From Flavobacteriales bacterium (GTDB lineage Bacteria > Bacteroidota > Bacteroidia > Flavobacteriales_F > PHOS-HE28), in assembly GCA_016717305.1 (NCBI GenBank), contig JADKFY010000012.1, positions 62,001 through 126,000 on the forward strand: DNA of 64,000 nucleotides, in the 5' to 3' direction. The notes below the pieces were generated by a model, which was given only the letters and a program-made list of their open reading frames with translations, ran no database searches and was not told where the DNA came from. Positions within the stretch are counted from its first letter, which is position 1, and every line of letters starts with the position of its first letter. Shown piece after piece: positions 35,896 through 45,608 of this stretch. A program made the position numbers and the translations under genes.

Positions 35896-37161
35896 TTCCC
35901 ACGGATGATCTCAACAGGGTCCACCTGACTGGCCTTGCGCGCCGGGAACCAACCCGCAACCCAGGTGGTGAGCAATGCAAAGCTCACGGCGATCACGTAA
36001 TACTCCAGCGAATAATCGATCGGGTAGGTCTTTACCGTGGGTAGGGCTTCGGTATTGAATGGAATATTGTCGATGACCTTCTGCAAGGTGAATCCGAAGA
36101 CCAGACCTCCAAGGCCACCAACCACGCCGATAATGATGCTTAGCAGGAGGAAGATGCGCTGCACATCGCTGCCGTTGAAGCCGGTGGCCTTGAGGATCGC
36201 GATGGCGTCGAGCTTCTCGTAGATCATCATGTTCAGGATATTGTAGATCCCGAATCCCGCTACGACCAAAAGCACGACACCGACCGCATAACTGATGATG
36301 TTGCGCATCACTGCCCGTCTCAAATTGTGCGTTGGCCGTTTGTATATCCACGGCCTGCACGCCAAAACGCGATGCGAATTCACGCGCCAGGGTCGGTGCA
36401 TTGGTTAGGTCGTGCAGCTTCACGTTGATGTCCGTGTAGTAGCTGCCCGGCCGCGCGAGCAATTTTTGAACGGTCTTGATATTGGCATAGCACTGCACTT
36501 TGTCGTAGTCCGCTACACCGGTCTGGAAGTAGCCTACCACACGCAGCATTGAGCGATCACCAGTTGCGGTGGTCACTTGCACAAGATCCCCGACCTTGAC
36601 TTCCATAAGGTCGGCCAGGCCCTTGCCCAGAACGATGGTGTTGTTACCGGAGGCCAGATCGTACGGATCACCCTTTACCAAATAGTCCTGGAACTTGTAG
36701 TACTGAACCTCCTTCATAACCTCCACTCCATTCACCACTCCCGTAAGGTCCGTGGTCCCTATGTTGAAGAGTACTTGGGCCACCAACCTTGGCGACACGG
36801 ACATGACGCGATCGTCCTTCTCCAACGCCTCCATGATCGCCGTAGCATTGCGCAGGCGAGGCAGTTCATCCTTGGGCTTCACACTACGGATCATGTTGTA
36901 CGATCCACCGTTGGTCGTGTTCGTATCCATGGGATGGACCAGATCGATCGGTTGCAGGTCCGAAACCTTCAACTCGTTGTATAAGCGCACATGTGGCGTG
37001 CGATTGAGGATCAGCCCATCGAGCAACTGGTTCAATCCGTTCATGAATCCAAGCAGTGTCACGAACATGGCAATGCTGAACATCACCCCCACAGCGGCGA
37101 TAATGCTCTGTCGCAACTTGGCGCGAAGCAGGGTAACAGCAATGTCAATGAGCAGCCGCAT
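35892..37161 (-). CDS. FtsX-like ABC permease, MacB type (one frameshift)
   Basis: Begins at ATG 37161 (MRLLIDIAVTLLRAKLRQS) with the first membrane helix AAVGVMFSIAMFVTLLGFM, then a MacB-PCD-like periplasmic domain (SVSPRLVAQVLFN ... VGYFQTGVADYD). The frame is lost near 36315; RNIISYAVGVVLLVVAGFGIYNILN and the rest of the FtsX domain follow in another frame, ending QVDPVEIIRGK. Removing one C from CCC 36314-36316 (plus strand) joins them, giving about 420 residues, normal for the family. Between the adaptor and the ATPase gene in one operon. Confidence 0.87.
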
Positions 37162-37168
37162 GCTCCGA

Positions 37169-38254
37169 TCAAGGCTTGTAAAGTGGAGTGTTGGCTTCGA
37201 TGCCCGAGACCACTTCAACGTATTCCATATCGCGTAGGCCGAGTTGGACCGCCGTTCTAGTGTCCTTTCCCGTAAGCACATACGTGTCCGCGACCACATA
37301 GCTCGCGGGTATGCGCATGACATTCTCCTTCACCTGTAGCACGACGCTCGCTTCCGCTGTCAGATTAGGGAACAATACCGGCGGCCGTTCCACGAAGTGT
37401 GCCTCCACTTTGAAGGTGCGAGATCGTTCGTCCATGAAGGGGATGATGCGGACAACTTTCGCTTCGAAGGCCCGGTCCCCATAACTGTCCAGGGTCACAT
37501 AGACTTTCTGTCCTTGATTCACTTGGCGGATATCAAATTCGTCCACCTCCAGATCCACATGAAGGTCCGTAGCGCTACCGATAACCGCGATCGGCTTTTG
37601 GGTAGTGGCCAATTCACCCGGCTCGATCATGAGATCATAGACGATGCCATGGATCAGACTTCGCGGGCTTCGATCGTCATTTCCCGATGCGCTGATGGCC
37701 GCATTGTTGCGGGCGACGTTCAACTCCGTTTGCAATTTCGAGCGACTCTCCACCAACATCTTCGTCGCCCGATCGTAGTTCGTGCGGCTGGTGTTGTATG
37801 CCAATTCTCGTTGGTCCAAGTCGTTCCGGCTACCGATCTTTTGCGCCCAAAGTGCTTGCTGCCGTGAAAAATTCAGACTGTCCACATTGAGCTTTTCCCG
37901 GGCTTGCTCCAAGGCTGATCGTAGCTGTGAGAGCACGGGACCCTCCTCTCGTACGTTCTGCTCCAATAGTCGAAGTTGCGCATATGCATTGTTGGTGTTC
38001 AAGCTGCTGGTGCGATCATCGATGTGCAAAAGCACTTGACCGGCCTCCACCGTATCTCCCTCCTGCACAAGTATGGCGACCACCCTACCGCTCACCACAG
38101 GATATACCTGATACTGCCCTTCCGCTTTCACCACACCACTTGCGTATGCGCTCTCGGTGATGGTGCCGATCGTCGGGGTTATGGTCCCTTCATTTTCCGT
38201 GCATCCATTCAATAAGATGCAGGTCGTGGCTGCGACCAATGCGCGCGTTATCAT
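37169..38254 (-). CDS. HlyD/MacA-type periplasmic adaptor lipoprotein
   Basis: 361 residues with a lipobox (CILLNGC), so a membrane-anchored lipoprotein. Then the biotinyl-lipoyl half-motif (VVSGRVVAILVQEGDTVEAGQVL), a long coiled-coil hairpin (about 85-195) and beta-barrel/proximal domains (VRIIPFMDERSRTFKVEA). It links the inner-membrane MacB-like pump encoded next to an outer-membrane channel. A GAACTTTG box (38260-38267) lies five bases before the ATG. No TolC gene is in this operon; one occurs at 50436. Confidence 0.9.
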   Translation of the reverse strand: MITRALVAATTCILLNGCTENEGTITPTIGTITESAYASGVVKAEGQYQVYPVVSGRVVAILVQEGDTVEAGQVLLHIDDRTSSLNTNNAYAQLRLLEQNVREEGPVLSQLRSALEQAREKLNVDSLNFSRQQALWAQKIGSRNDLDQRELAYNTSRTNYDRATKMLVESRSKLQTELNVARNNAAISASGNDDRSPRSLIHGIVYDLMIEPGELATTQKPIAVIGSATDLHVDLEVDEFDIRQVNQGQKVYVTLDSYGDRAFEAKVVRIIPFMDERSRTFKVEAHFVERPPVLFPNLTAEASVVLQVKENVMRIPASYVVADTYVLTGKDTRTAVQLGLRDMEYVEVVSGIEANTPLYKP

Positions 38255-38367
38255 GCCTACAAAGTTCGCACACGATCGGCTACTTGCAGGTGATGAAGGT
38301 CACTTCGCAAAATTGAACCCTTCAACCTCCCATTTCCCTCTCAATATCTTCTCCCCATCTTTGCGCA

Positions 38368-38778
38368 ATGTCTTCCACCCACAGCGACAAAGCACCCGAA
38401 CCCGTTGGCCATTACCCACATGCAAAACGCGTTGGCGAATTGCTTTTCCTAAGTGGTGTTGGACCGCGCGAACGAGGCACAAAGAAGATCCCCGGTGTGG
38501 AACTGGATGCTGATGGGAACATCATTTCCTACGACATGGAGACGCAGGTGCGCAGCGTGTTCCAGAACGTGAAGTGGATCTTGGAGGATGCAGGTACATC
38601 GTGGGAGAAGATCGTGGATGTGACAGTGTATCTCACGAACATGAAGGATGACTTCACGACCTACAATCGACTTTGGAAAGAGTACTTCGAGAAGGATCCG
38701 CCTTGCCGCACAACGTTGGAGATCAATTGCCTACCCACGCCGATCGCGATCGAGTTGAAGGTGGTGGCGACGGTGTGA
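38368..38778 (+). CDS. 2-aminomuconate deaminase (RidA family)
   Basis: 136 residues of the RidA/YjgF fold, but with the sequence hallmarks of 2-aminomuconate deaminases rather than generic RidA. These are KAPEPVGHYPHAKRVG at the N-terminus, LLFLSGVGPRERGTKKIPGV, the inserted LDADGNIISYDMETQ, and the C-terminal CRTTLEINCLPTPIAIELK. It would release ammonia from 2-aminomuconate, the product of the predicted aldehyde dehydrogenase at 24051. It is a single gene; a CATCTTTG box ends four bases before the ATG. A generic imine deaminase is the less likely alternative. Confidence 0.82.
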   Translation: MSSTHSDKAPEPVGHYPHAKRVGELLFLSGVGPRERGTKKIPGVELDADGNIISYDMETQVRSVFQNVKWILEDAGTSWEKIVDVTVYLTNMKDDFTTYNRLWKEYFEKDPPCRTTLEINCLPTPIAIELKVVATV

Positions 38779-39681
38779 TCAAGATCGATCACTCTTCCTT
38801 TCGCTCAGCATCGCATTCAACTTCTCCCCGCCCTTGATGCCGAAATCCAAGGTACGGATCGGGAACGGGATCATGATGTCGTTCTTGACATAGGCCGATT
38901 TGATCGCAACGATCGCCGCACTTTTCCGGCCTTTGTAGTAGCCTTGGCTCTTGGAGGAAACCCAGAATCGTACTTCAAAATTGATACTGCTATCACCGAA
39001 CTCCTTGAAGAACAATTCAACCTCGCGATCGGGTAAAAGTCCGTCGATCGTCTTCACTGCTTCGACCGTAACCCGCTCCACCTTGGCCAGATCATCACCG
39101 TAGGTCACCCCTACATCCAAGTCCACTCGTCGTGAACCGTTCCGGGTGTAGTTGGTGAGCACATTCTGAAAGATCTCCTTGTTGGGAATGATCACCTGCA
39201 GACCTTGGAGGCTCTTTATCTCCGTGGTGCGCAGGTCGATACGTTCCACTATCCCAAGTTGACCGGCGACCTCCACCAATTCGCCCGTGCGGATGGGACG
39301 TTGGACCGCCATGGCCACTCCACTGATGAAATTCGCAGCGATGTCTTGAAAAGCAAAACCCAAGGCCAGACCGACGATGCCCGCACCAGCAAGTATGGAG
39401 GTAACGGTCTTGTCCAAATGCAATATACTGAGCGCACCGAACAATGCAATTATGATGATCAACAGGTATACCGCATTGGAGATCAGGTTCCGCAAGGATC
39501 TCCCGATCTGTGTGCGGACCAATACTTTTTCCACCCCTGCGCGTACCAACTTCGCCAACAACCAACCGGCCACCACGATAACGGCGGCCAATACCAAATT
39601 GGGCAGCATGCGGATCAACTCCTTGGACCAACCCACTAGTTTCGATTCGATCAGATCCAGTGCATCCTTTGCTTCGATCAT
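38779..39681 (-). CDS. Small-conductance mechanosensitive channel (MscS family)
   Basis: 300 residues from ATG 39681 (an upstream TTG at 39690 is in frame). Transmembrane helices at LVLAAVIVVAGWLLAKLV, VYLLIIIIALFGALSIL and the pore-lining helix with GAGIVGLALGFAFQDIAANFISG, followed by the MscS beta domain (GQLGIVERIDLRTTEIKSL ... VIIPNKEIF). It releases solutes under osmotic down-shock. TACCTTGG at 39687-39694 ends five bases before the ATG. The stop touches the deaminase stop (convergent). Confidence 0.92.
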   Translation of the reverse strand: MIEAKDALDLIESKLVGWSKELIRMLPNLVLAAVIVVAGWLLAKLVRAGVEKVLVRTQIGRSLRNLISNAVYLLIIIIALFGALSILHLDKTVTSILAGAGIVGLALGFAFQDIAANFISGVAMAVQRPIRTGELVEVAGQLGIVERIDLRTTEIKSLQGLQVIIPNKEIFQNVLTNYTRNGSRRVDLDVGVTYGDDLAKVERVTVEAVKTIDGLLPDREVELFFKEFGDSSINFEVRFWVSSKSQGYYKGRKSAAIVAIKSAYVKNDIMIPFPIRTLDFGIKGGEKLNAMLSERKSDRS

Positions 39682-39821
39682 GTGTGCCAAGGTATCTTAC
39701 AAAACGGCGGCAGCTCAGCGTTTCACCGGATCAGGGCCGCAGTCCAACAGAATTCACGAATTGGTCAGGGTGATCAGCGGACCGACGCGTGCGAATAGGA
39801 GAGTACAACTTGGGAGTCCCA

Positions 39822-41315
39822 TTACCAACCAAAGAGCAAGATCAATAGGAGGATGCCGATCAAGTCCATCCAAACACCGGCCTTTACCATTTCGCGCACC
39901 GGAATGCGGCCACTGCCAAAGACGATCGCCTGCATAGGAGAAGCTACGGGCAACGCAAAGCCGAGCGTTGCCGCGAACGTGGCCGGAATGAGCAAGGTCT
40001 GCGGATCCATGCCCCATGCTTCCGCGCTTTGCGCCAAAATGGGCAAGGACAAACTGGCGACCGCCGTATTACTTCCCAGTTCGCTGAGCAAACAGACCAA
40101 TGTGCTCACGGATCCCAACAACATCCAAGGTGGAAGATCCTTCAAGCTATCCATGCTTTGAACGAGCAACACCGCGAGTCCCGACTTCTCAATTCCACTG
40201 GCTATGGCAAATCCGCCACCGAACAAGAGCAGTATGCCCCATGGTACTTTGGCTTCCGCATATCGCCATGAGAGCAGAGTATGCGCCCGAGTTACCGGTT
40301 CGCCCTCGATCTCTTCACCTGCCAAAGGAGAAGGGTCCGGTGCTGTTTGTTGATCGCCCGGAACTGGAACCACGAAGAGCAACAATGCACCTAGAAGCGC
40401 AACGGCACCATCGCTGAACCCGACAAGTCCCGTGCGCGATCGCCAACCGGAAATGACCAGATCCTCTGTTAAACGCAGATCATCTCCGGTTACCCATAGG
40501 ATGGCGATCATCCCGAAAATGATGGCTGCCGTTACTTCCGCTCGGGACAGTTTACCGAGGGACTTCAAACGGGCGCGCACTTCACTGGCCGGGGTCAAAT
40601 GCCCATGCGGTACACGAAAGACAACCTTGGTGATCAGCAACCACGCGATCGTGAGGTAGACCAACATCAACGGGATCCCGAATGACATCCAGTGCCCGAA
40701 TCCGATCGGCGGACGATCGGGCCATCGTGTTTTCCAAAGTTCAATGAAGACCAAATTTGGTGGCGTTCCCACTGGTGTTGCCATGCCACCGATCGTGGCG
40801 CCGTATGCCACCGCCAACAACAATGGCACAGTGAGCTTTTTGCGCAATGCCGGATCCCCATCGCCATCCAACAAGCTCAAGGCGATCGGCAACATGACCA
40901 ATACGCAACTCGTACTGTTCATCCACATGCTCAACAATGCAGATGCGATCATGATACCACCGATCAACCGGGGACCGCTGCCACCCACACGCGACACAAT
41001 GCGCAAGGCGATGCGCCGGTGCAAGTGTGATCGCTCCAAGGCCAAGGCCAATAAGAATCCACCGAGGAACAGGAAGATGATCTCCTTGCCATAATTCACC
41101 GCAGTGCCAGCCATGCTGTCGATCCCCAACAACGGGAAAAGCACCAAGGGCAACAAGGACGTTACTGCCAGTGCCACAGCTTCCGTGATCCACCACAACG
41201 CCATCCAAGCGACGATCGCTGCCATCGCCGCTGGAGCATGGCCAATGTGCCTAAGCAGCGCATACACAAGCAACGCTGCCAAAGGACCGCTAAGTCGAAG
41301 AAGGTGGGTGCGCAT
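39822..41315 (-). CDS. DASS/SLC13 family transporter
   Basis: 497 residues from ATG 41315 (the frame has a TTG at 41336). Around eleven hydrophobic segments. The two substrate/Na+ clamp motifs of the divalent anion:Na+ symporter family are present: NSTSCVLVML in the first half and GSNTAVASLSLP in the second. VAYGATIGGMATPVGTPPNLVF also fits. It probably imports dicarboxylates or a similar anion with sodium. A 30-residue hydrophilic insert (DQQTAPDPSPLAGEEIEGEP) separates the halves. It stands alone; substrate not determinable from sequence. Confidence 0.88.
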   Translation of the reverse strand: MRTHLLRLSGPLAALLVYALLRHIGHAPAAMAAIVAWMALWWITEAVALAVTSLLPLVLFPLLGIDSMAGTAVNYGKEIIFLFLGGFLLALALERSHLHRRIALRIVSRVGGSGPRLIGGIMIASALLSMWMNSTSCVLVMLPIALSLLDGDGDPALRKKLTVPLLLAVAYGATIGGMATPVGTPPNLVFIELWKTRWPDRPPIGFGHWMSFGIPLMLVYLTIAWLLITKVVFRVPHGHLTPASEVRARLKSLGKLSRAEVTAAIIFGMIAILWVTGDDLRLTEDLVISGWRSRTGLVGFSDGAVALLGALLLFVVPVPGDQQTAPDPSPLAGEEIEGEPVTRAHTLLSWRYAEAKVPWGILLLFGGGFAIASGIEKSGLAVLLVQSMDSLKDLPPWMLLGSVSTLVCLLSELGSNTAVASLSLPILAQSAEAWGMDPQTLLIPATFAATLGFALPVASPMQAIVFGSGRIPVREMVKAGVWMDLIGILLLILLFGW

Positions 41316-41520
41316 GGGATCCCGATCATCCGGCAACCGTTGCTTAGCTGCGGGGCGACCAATGTACAGGTGCCTGAACTGATCCAGTTATCACCGTGAA
41401 CTGGTCGATCAGAAAACAGTTGGTCCAAAGAATTTTTGATGCCCAATGATCCGATCGCATCAAACACCGCGTAAGTGACTGCGAACCTGACCAAACAAAC
41501 AGGAATTAAATCTCGAACCA

Positions 41521-42069
41521 ATGAACAAATTGATCCTCACCGCCGCTTTGGCCGCGGTACTAGCCGGTCCAGCACTGGCACAAAAAGAACCGAGGGTGGG
41601 TGGTGCAGCAATGTATCCTTCCAAGAACATCATCGAGAACGCCGTGAACTCCAAGGACCACACCACACTTGTTGCTGCCGTTAAGGCCGTCGACCTCGTG
41701 GAGACGCTTTCAAGTCCTGGACCATTTACGGTTTTCGCACCTACTAACGCTGCCTTCGATGCGCTTCCAAAAGGAACTGTTGATGACTTGTTGAAGCCTG
41801 AGAGCAAGGAAGCACTACAAGGTGTTCTGACCTACCACGTGCTGGCCGGAAAATTCGATAGTAAGGCCGTTGCCGCAGCGATCAAGAAAGGAGGCGGAAA
41901 AGTTGTGATGAAGACCGTTGCAGGAGGTGAACTCACCTTCAGCATGAAAGGTGACAAGTTGATGGTGACCGACCAAAGTGGCGGTAGTGCCATGGTAACG
42001 ATCGCCGATGTGTACCAAAGCAACGGCGTGATCCATGTGATCGACAAAGTGCTGTTGCCGAAGATGTAA
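41521..42069 (+). CDS. Secreted fasciclin (FAS1) domain protein
   Basis: 182 residues: signal peptide (LILTAALAAVLAGPALAQ), a short spacer, then one FAS1 domain with FTVFAPTNAAFDALP and the H2-type strand YHVLAGKFDS, ending in GVIHVIDKVLLPKM. FAS1 proteins mediate adhesion or bind small ligands outside the cell. There is no lipobox or T9SS tail. No clear promoter box is seen near the ATG. Confidence 0.93.
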   Translation: MNKLILTAALAAVLAGPALAQKEPRVGGAAMYPSKNIIENAVNSKDHTTLVAAVKAVDLVETLSSPGPFTVFAPTNAAFDALPKGTVDDLLKPESKEALQGVLTYHVLAGKFDSKAVAAAIKKGGGKVVMKTVAGGELTFSMKGDKLMVTDQSGGSAMVTIADVYQSNGVIHVIDKVLLPKM

Positions 42070-42183
42070 ATTGAAATAGGACTACACCGTCCTCAACGTG
42101 GTGGTTCGAGAACCCTTCTCCCAAGGTTGCAGCAATGCCGCCGAGGGGGGAGGGGTTTCTTGATCGCTCGGGTTTTGGCATGT

Positions 42184-42546
42184 CTACTTCACCCTTGGCG
42201 TGGTAATGAAGAGCACCACCAGCGCCACCACAGCGATCAACAACCCCAAGAACTCACGCACCACTTCCACATGGATGTCCGTGGCTTTCATTTCGCCGGT
42301 GATGGAGGGCATGCCGAGCCGGAACCAATCCACCATGCCGGGGATCATCGTACACATCCAAACGAAGAGGATCAATGCAATTCCACCGATCGCTGTGCGT
42401 TGTGACTTCCCGAATGCCGCGATCGCGAAAAGCAATGCGGTGATGCCATACGCCGATACCCATGCCAAAGGATCGGGATCATTCAAATTGAGGAACGCGA
42501 ACAACGCAAAGAGCAACGCGAAGAAAATGTGGACGGCCTTTTTCAT
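42184..42546 (-). CDS. TMEM220-like membrane protein
   Basis: 120 residues with four hydrophobic helices: HIFFALLFALFAFLNL, WVSAYGITALLFAIAAF, IGGIALILFVWMCTMIP and FLGLLIAVVALVVLFI. The FAxLNLNDPDPLAW signature after helix 1 is that of the transmembrane-220 family, of unknown function. The frame is open far upstream into the receptor gene, but the ATG at 42546 is six bases after the receptor stop and gives the right length. Likely co-transcribed with the receptor. Confidence 0.85.
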   Translation of the reverse strand: MKKAVHIFFALLFALFAFLNLNDPDPLAWVSAYGITALLFAIAAFGKSQRTAIGGIALILFVWMCTMIPGMVDWFRLGMPSITGEMKATDIHVEVVREFLGLLIAVVALVVLFITTPRVK

Positions 42547-42551
42547 GTGGT

Positions 42552-44855
42552 TCAGAATTCGATGCGATAGCTCAGGTTGGGAATAAGGCCGAGCTGGTAT
42601 TTGGTGACGAACTCCTGCTTCCGGTTGTCGAAATATCGGTACGATACGTTCTGTGCATTGGTCGCGTTCAATAGGTCCAATGACCACATGCCGGTGTGTG
42701 CTTTCCGTTCGCGTTTCAAGTATATGCGCAGGTCGATGCGATAGGTGGTGGGGTATTGCGCCGCGAATGGTTTCAACCACTCCAGATAGTTGTGCAAGGG
42801 GCTGTATATCGCTGGCCACCGGTAACATTTACGCGTGCGTTCACACCCCAAGTGCGTTTAACACCTTCCTTCTCTTTCACGAATTCACGCCCAACTATTA
42901 CGTTGCCCATGCCATTGGTATTCCAACGACTATTGTGCGTTGCCCCAATTATGTCGTATATCGGGCATCGACAGAGTGCCATTGACCTGATAGAAAAAGT
43001 TGTGGTGCCGCGTGTGCGAAAGAGCAAGTTCTACACCTTTGTTGATCGCGGTTCCCGTAGGTGAAAGTGGCACGTAGTATTGATCATCCCAGCCATTCAC
43101 CAAACTGGTATGCGCATAAGATGAGTAGCCGTAATAGTGAAGCACACCAACGGGCACCTGCGGAACTGCTGCTGATGTACGCTTCGGCATGCAAGACCAG
43201 AAACGGGTCGAACGGATGGTCGTAAGCTACGACCATCTCTTGCGAACGTGTCATACCCACCGAACGGTTATTGTCCCTGAACGGATAAGTACCGGGAACA
43301 ATTGCACTTTCGGCAACTGGCCACGCTGCCCGGCGGATACACTGTAAGCGTCCGCCGCGGGTGCGCCAACGCAAGGCCAATCGCGGGCTCGAACACATCG
43401 GAAGCATTCGGCGTATAGTATGAATAAGCCAGCCCTAGAGTTCCGCCTGCAATCGCTCGGTGATGTCATGCGATACTTCCGCATAAGGCCGTAGTAACCA
43501 ACCATTGCTTTCATCAAACGCGTCGAAATTCTTAGTTAGCGTTCGCTGCATAGTACTGCCGCCGATCCGGTAGGTGGTTCGTGCGCCGATGGCACCGCGC
43601 ACATACGAAACGCAAGAGAGTTTTCGCTCCCTAAAGCTGAGCGTTCCTGCTTGAAAATCCGTATCATGGGCTCGTAGAAAAGATATTCCGCTCGCTCGTT
43701 CTGATCGTGTTCCGAGACCACCGCTGTAGTGTTCCACACCGCATGCTTCCCCAAGGCCAGCCGGAAGGTGGCCCCCGCCACTCCCACCTTCGCCGTGTAG
43801 TCGATGTTCTGGCTGTCCTTGTCGAACTCCCATTCCGTACTGTCCTTTGCATCGAAGCGGTTGCTGCTGTTACCGCCCATGCCGAAGAAGGTGAGCCGCG
43901 CTTTGTCCTTGAACGGGATGGAAACGTTGAACGACAGGTCTTGGAAGGTGATCTTCTCATCGCCCAAGGCAACTCCCATGGAGCTCAAAAGACCCAGCGT
44001 GGAATACCGGTAGTTGATCAAATACGTAGCCCCTTTGCCTTTCTTGAAGGGACCTTCGGCGCTGAAGTCAATACCGATAAGCCCGGCTTGTGTAGTGAAC
44101 CTGTGCCGTTCCGCAGTACCCGGCCGCAAGTGAAGATCCATAATTCCACCCAACGCATTGCCATAAGATGCAGAAAAGCCACCGAGCAACAACCGTGATG
44201 TACCCAACATCTGTGCACTGAGTATCGTGGTACCGCCGCCGCTCAGTGTTGGGTAGTCGCTTTGTGTTCCCGCGTTGGTCAAGTGGTTCGGCGTTACGAT
44301 CTCCGCTCCTTCCAACAACCACGCATTGCTCGCCGGGCCATTGCCGCGCACACTGAAATGGTTCGCTTGATCGTTCGTGGACGCAACACCCGCAAAGCTC
44401 ATGGCCAGTCGTGCTGGATCGAAGAAGGTGGCGGGGTATCGAAGGCTTTGTTCCACTGTTAGCGCATGTGTGCTGATAGCATCCATACGACGAGGTGCTG
44501 CAGCGCGCACTTCCACTTCGCCCAATTCATTTGGTGTGCGTTGCAACTGCAATTCGATGCTTTCTTCTTTACCCGCACGCACCCAAACCTCGGCGACTTC
44601 TATAGGCGCATAACCAACGAAGCTCGCACGTACACGATGGATCCCGGTAGGCAAACCAGTAATGCGGAAAGCTCCACGTGCATCGGCAGTGGTACCCATG
44701 CTGGTATCGGCGATGAACACCTGTACCGTGGCACCAGGTAACGTGGCCGTTGTTGCCGCATCGATCACCGTGCCCGATAGCGATGCCGTGGTTTGCGCGG
44801 TACAAAAACTGCAAAGCACATAACAGATCAGAAAAAGGGACAAGCGGGCTAGCAT
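42552..44855 (-). pseudogene. TonB-dependent receptor with at least seven frame changes
   Basis: Begins at ATG 44855 with a signal peptide (LFLICYVLCSFCTAQ), a CarboxypepD_reg-like domain (LSGTVIDAATTATLPGATVQV), and a plug domain (NHFSVRGNGPASNAWLLEGA ... LSGGGTTILSAQML), all in one frame to about 43620. From there to about 42800 the beta-barrel is spread over all three frames, including YVRGAIGARTTYRIGG, YTPNASDVFEP, AGQRGQLPKVQLFP, TRSQEMVVAYDHPF, VGVLHYYGYSSYAH and FVKEKEGVKRTWGVN. The C-terminal YQLGLIPNLSYRIEF is intact. The first break is repaired by one A in 43618-43620 (plus strand). Either a very young pseudogene or a badly assembled stretch. TAAGTTCG (44860-44867) ends four bases before the ATG. 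Confidence 0.85.
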
Positions 44856-44941
44856 GCCACGAACTTACCCGTAGTTCCGATCAGAACTGGTCGGTTCGGG
44901 GTGAAGTATTCCGAACGCGATGTTCACAAGGAGGTGAATGG

Positions 44942-45475
44942 CTACTGTACGAAGCGTTCCACAACCGGGGAATTCGTCCTGGGATCGATGCCGGAGAATT
45001 CAACGTACTCCACGTTGGGGAACCAGAACGTACCACCGTTGATCGCAATGAAAATGCGGCGCAGGATGATCGCATGGTCGTTCACCACAATGAAGGCTTT
45101 GTCCTGCAATTGCCCGTCTGCATGCTTGAACACACTGATCGGGATCTTGTCATAGGCCACGCTGCGCATTTCCAACCGATCGCCCTTGTCCTTCACCTTC
45201 ATTCCATAGGCGAATGTGCGTTGGATGTAGTTGAGTTCTTCCCTACGCCCATCGAATTGATAGCGCTTCCAATAGATATCGATGGGTTCCTTCAAAGGAG
45301 CAGGACGCACGGCATAGATCACCGTGTTCTCATTGGGTGTGCGTTGCAAGTAGAACAACATGTTCGGCTCGTTGGGCACTTGGAAAGTGATGTTACTCGG
45401 TTCCATGTCCCGGACGTTGTGCGGGCCAGTGAAGAAAAGGAGGAGAGGCAGTAGGCATGCCTTGGTGAAGGGCAT
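44942..45475 (-). CDS. DUF4833 domain protein
   Basis: 177 residues from ATG 45475 (KACLLPLLLFFTGPHNV, a weak signal peptide or anchor). The body fits DUF4833: NMLFYLQRTPNENTVIYAV, PIDIYWKRYQFDGRREELNYIQRTFAYG and AFIVVNDHAIILRRIFIAIN. The function is unknown; the family is common in Bacteroidota. A TATATTCG -7-like box lies at 45498-45505, 22 bases upstream. It lies between the RND operon terminator and the receptor gene, on the same strand. Confidence 0.8.
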   Translation of the reverse strand: MPFTKACLLPLLLFFTGPHNVRDMEPSNITFQVPNEPNMLFYLQRTPNENTVIYAVRPAPLKEPIDIYWKRYQFDGRREELNYIQRTFAYGMKVKDKGDRLEMRSVAYDKIPISVFKHADGQLQDKAFIVVNDHAIILRRIFIAINGGTFWFPNVEYVEFSGIDPRTNSPVVERFVQ

Positions 45476-45497
45476 TGGGGCCGGGATGTTGGGATCG

Positions 45498-45505
45498 CGA
45501 ATATA
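45498..45505 (-). promoter_or_regulatory. -7 promoter box (TATATTCG) of the DUF4833 gene
   Basis: TAnnTTCG on the minus strand between the RND operon terminator and the ATG at 45475, so DUF4833 has its own transcript. No TTG at the expected spacing. Confidence 0.4.
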
Positions 45506-45550
45506 TCTGGAAAACCCGTAGGCGGTTGCCGGAGTGCCGGATGGGAAACG

Positions 45551-45584
45551 CAAAAGGTCCGCGATCTTAGATGATCGCGGACCT
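45551..45584 (-). terminator. Terminator of the RND efflux operon
   Basis: On the minus strand a perfect 12-bp stem AGGTCCGCGATC / GATCGCGGACCT with loop ATCTAA, followed by TTTTGCGTTT. It starts 25 bases after the RND pump stop. Confidence 0.88.
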
Positions 45585-45608
45585 GCATGGTACTTCCAAA
45601 ACTACCCC

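Noticed and set aside
38368..38778. Generic RidA imine deaminase
   Set aside because: The extended N-terminus and the GTKKIPGV and LDADGNI segments match 2-aminomuconate deaminases better, and the pathway enzymes are present in the window.
42100..42155. AACCC/GGGTT inverted segments after the fasciclin gene as a terminator
   Set aside because: The arms are imperfect, the loop is about 35 bases and there is no T run on either strand.
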